From: Flavobacterium sp. SCGC AAA160-P02
Lineage (GTDB): Bacteria > Bacteroidota > Bacteroidia > Flavobacteriales > Flavobacteriaceae
Direction: 5' to 3'
NCBI GenBank assembly: GCA_000383355.1
Contig: KB911102.1
Location: 49,080-113,079 of the forward strand
Length of the DNA stretch: 64,000 nt
The notes under the pieces were generated by a model. The model had not been told where the DNA came from. It was given only the letters and a program-made list of their open reading frames with translations, and searched no databases. A program made the position numbers and the translations under genes. Shown here piece after piece: positions 62,552-64,000 of the stretch. How positions within the stretch are numbered: the first letter of the stretch is position 1; each line of letters opens with the position of its first letter.

Positions 62552-62890
62552 TTAGTTATTTAACGAATCGTTAGTAGCTGGCATTGAAGATTCAGTAGTT
62601 TTTGGAGTTGATCTAATATCCTCTAGCGTATTATCTAGTTTAATATCTGATGAACCATTTCTTTCTATGGAAAAATTAGACAACAAAATTAATGCAAACA
62701 TTGCAATTGCCAAAGTCCAAGTTGTTCTGTCTAAGAAATTATTTGTGTTTTGTACACCTCCTAAAGATTGTGCTCCACCACCACCAAATGAGGACGATAA
62801 TCCTCCACCTTTTGGATTTTGAACCATTACTATTAAAATTAATATAACGGCTACAAGTAGTATCACAGCTAGAAATAAGTTATAACTCAT
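62552..62890 (-). CDS. secG: Preprotein translocase subunit SecG
   Basis: 112 residues from the ATG at 62890 (MSYNLFLAV); an upstream in-frame start would overlap the previous gene. Two membrane helices (about 5-22 and 52-70) surround the SecG signature VQNPKGGGLSSSFGGGGAQSLGG. The C-terminal tail (about 75-112) is hydrophilic and longer than in E. coli. SecG assists SecYEG in protein export. It follows the TPR-like gene by 7 bases. Confidence 0.95.
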   Translation of the reverse strand: MSYNLFLAVILLVAVILILIVMVQNPKGGGLSSSFGGGGAQSLGGVQNTNNFLDRTTWTLAIAMFALILLSNFSIERNGSSDIKLDNTLEDIRSTPKTTESSMPATNDSLNN

Positions 62891-62897
62891 GATTTTA

Positions 62898-63608
62898 TTA
62901 TTTTTGTAAAATTTTAATTCTTTTAATTTGGTCTGCAAAGAAACCACTTTTTTCTGGATATTTCAAACTTAAAATCTCATAAGCTTTTATAGCATTTGAG
63001 AACTTTTTTTGTTCTAAGTACACCTTTGCTAATGTCTCTGTCATTAAGGATGTGTCCGATTTATTTTTAGGAATAGAAACAGTTATTTTCTCATCATTTT
63101 TTACAGAGACAATCTTTGGATTATTCTCAATAAAACGATCAATTATAAACTCTTTGTCATTTTTTTTAGTTTCTAATCCCTCTCTTTTTATAGGTTTTTG
63201 AACAGAAATTTGAAGCCATTGTTGAAAAGAATGAGTTTCATTTTTTGAAAAGTTAATAGGGGTTCCCAAGGCTAATTCTTGTTCTATATTTGGCAGTATT
63301 TCTTGAAACTCAAAAACATCTTGTTGGGCTATTTTTTGACTAATTTGATGATGAATATCAGCGGTATTCTCAAAAGATGTTGAAGTAATAAAGTCAAATA
63401 AAACAGTTCTATCTGAAGTGAAAGCAGCAGTAGTTTTTAATTCGTTGTTGTACCTAAAACTTTCTTGATTATTTAACCCTTTTAAATAAAGGGCTCTGGC
63501 TGACTGAAAATACGGATATTCTTTAATGATCTTTTTTAACTCAGAAGTTTGATGATCTTTTAGGATATCAGGATTAGAGATTAAATTTGTATAAATTTCT
63601 ATGTTCAT
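62898..63608 (-). CDS. Hypothetical protein with a C-terminal TPR-like repeat
   Basis: 236 residues, no signal peptide. The N-terminal part has SELKKIIKEYPYFQSARALYLKGLNNQ, a helical repeat also seen in Bacteroidota proteins next to lptE and secG. The C-terminal part (LMTETLAKVYLEQKKFSNAIKAYEILSLKYPEKSGFFADQIKRI) is one clear TPR unit. The middle is charged and low in complexity. Its ATG overlaps the lptE stop by one base, so translation is probably coupled. Role unknown; a scaffold in the envelope or secretion context is possible. Confidence 0.8.
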   Translation of the reverse strand: MNIEIYTNLISNPDILKDHQTSELKKIIKEYPYFQSARALYLKGLNNQESFRYNNELKTTAAFTSDRTVLFDFITSTSFENTADIHHQISQKIAQQDVFEFQEILPNIEQELALGTPINFSKNETHSFQQWLQISVQKPIKREGLETKKNDKEFIIDRFIENNPKIVSVKNDEKITVSIPKNKSDTSLMTETLAKVYLEQKKFSNAIKAYEILSLKYPEKSGFFADQIKRIKILQK

Positions 63609-64000
63609 TACCAGTTTCCTAAAGAAGCATTAAAAATATCCTGAATAATTCTTTCTAAAATTTCATCCAGAGCAGCGTCTAAAACACCTCCTGTTAATTG
63701 AGCATTTGCATCAAAATCTGAATAAAATGAAAATTGCTTTTCAAAATCATCCTCTTCTTTTAAACGATTATAAAAGCGCACATTTACAGTAATAGTGAGT
63801 CTGTTTTGTGCCGCTGTTTGCTGAGATGTTGCACTCATTGGATTTACACGATAGCCAGTAATTTCTCCTTCAAAACGCAGATCTCCTCCAGTTCTAGTTT
63901 GTTCTAGATTTGTTTGTCTTAAAAATAAATCTTGCATGTCTTGTGTAAAACGCTGACTTAATTGAGGTTCAATTAAAGCTGCTTGATTTGGAAAAAAATC
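63608..64000 (-). CDS. lptE: LPS assembly lipoprotein LptE (partial, 5' end outside the window)
   Basis: The C-terminal 130 residues are in the window; the frame stays open to base 64000, so the start lies beyond. Seen parts are FFPNQAALIEPQLSQRFTQDMQDLF, then RTGGDLRFEGEITGYRVNPMS, NRLTITVNVRFYNRLKEEDDFEKQFSFYSDFD and the end LERIIQDIFNASLGNW, as in Bacteroidota LptE. LptE plugs LptD in the outer membrane and helps place LPS at the cell surface. Its stop overlaps the start of the TPR-like gene. Confidence 0.88.
   Translation of the reverse strand, partial: DFFPNQAALIEPQLSQRFTQDMQDLFLRQTNLEQTRTGGDLRFEGEITGYRVNPMSATSQQTAAQNRLTITVNVRFYNRLKEEDDFEKQFSFYSDFDANAQLTGGVLDAALDEILERIIQDIFNASLGNW

Overview
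This window is a 64 kb piece of chromosome from a member of the Flavobacteriaceae (Bacteroidota), most likely a marine lineage related to Polaribacter or Tenacibaculum; the genus is an inference from overall resemblance. The family assignment rests on low GC, many promoter-like sites of the Bacteroidota form TTG-N18-20-TAnnTTTG, gliding and type IX secretion genes (gldB, gldC, porT/sprT, a type B sorting-domain end), exosortase F, menaquinone-type ubiE, a lipoprotein TamA (TamL), and several Bacteroidota-only families (DUF2480, DUF3078, DUF6503, HYC_CC_PP).

Layout. 0-9.5 kb: the end of a secreted adhesin-like protein, an AhpD-like protein, an M28 peptidase, rsmI, a cupin, aspS, a DUF6503 lipoprotein-sorting-like protein, a ClC chloride protein and a glycerophosphodiesterase. 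9.5-19 kb: hflX, a CNNM-type membrane protein, a suf accessory run (sufE, sufT-like, DUF2480, DUF3078), a PfkB kinase with a long PurF homologue, Mn-type SOD and FBPase. 19-28.5 kb: GNAT, aspartokinase, an OlsF-like bifunctional acyltransferase, tig-clpP-clpX and dnaG. 28.5-36.9 kb: nadE, gldB-gldC, a folK-deoxynucleoside kinase fusion, pnp, rpsO, accD and fbaA. 37-45 kb: an envelope block (tamL, an RNA methyltransferase, porT, ubiE, nfu, a FadL-type porin and a low-complexity lipoprotein). 45-54.6 kb: proS, tRNA-Glu, rpsT, the elongasome operon mreB-mreC-mreD-mrdA-rodA, and purH. 55-60.4 kb: a GAF protein, the exosortase F pair, and a putative metal-uptake set (HYC_CC_PP protein, TonB receptor, HMA protein, DUF6503 protein). 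60.4-64 kb: groES-groEL, secG, a TPR-like protein and the end of lptE.

How it fits together. Most of this is core genome: translation (aspS, proS, rpsO, rpsT, tRNA-Glu, rsmI), replication priming (dnaG), proteostasis (tig, clpPX, groESL), central carbon (fbaA, fbp), purines (purH, purF-like), fatty acid synthesis (accD), Fe-S assembly (sufE, sufT, nfu) and rod-shape growth. Envelope genes are over-represented and connect gliding, type IX secretion, outer-membrane assembly (TamL, LptE) and exosortase sorting. I see no insertion sequence, prophage, integrase or CRISPR array.

Most notable observations. DnaG and AccD both lack all four residues that normally bind zinc, while ClpX in the same window keeps its four cysteines. 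The ClC protein carries Gln where the gating Glu normally lies. A ~175-base element upstream of aspS looks like a structured RNA or dispersed repeat. A 12-bp-arm palindrome sits between the purH promoter and its start codon. Two unlisted small ORFs (43 and 45 codons) have promoter-like sites. No complete new defence or mobile system is visible.
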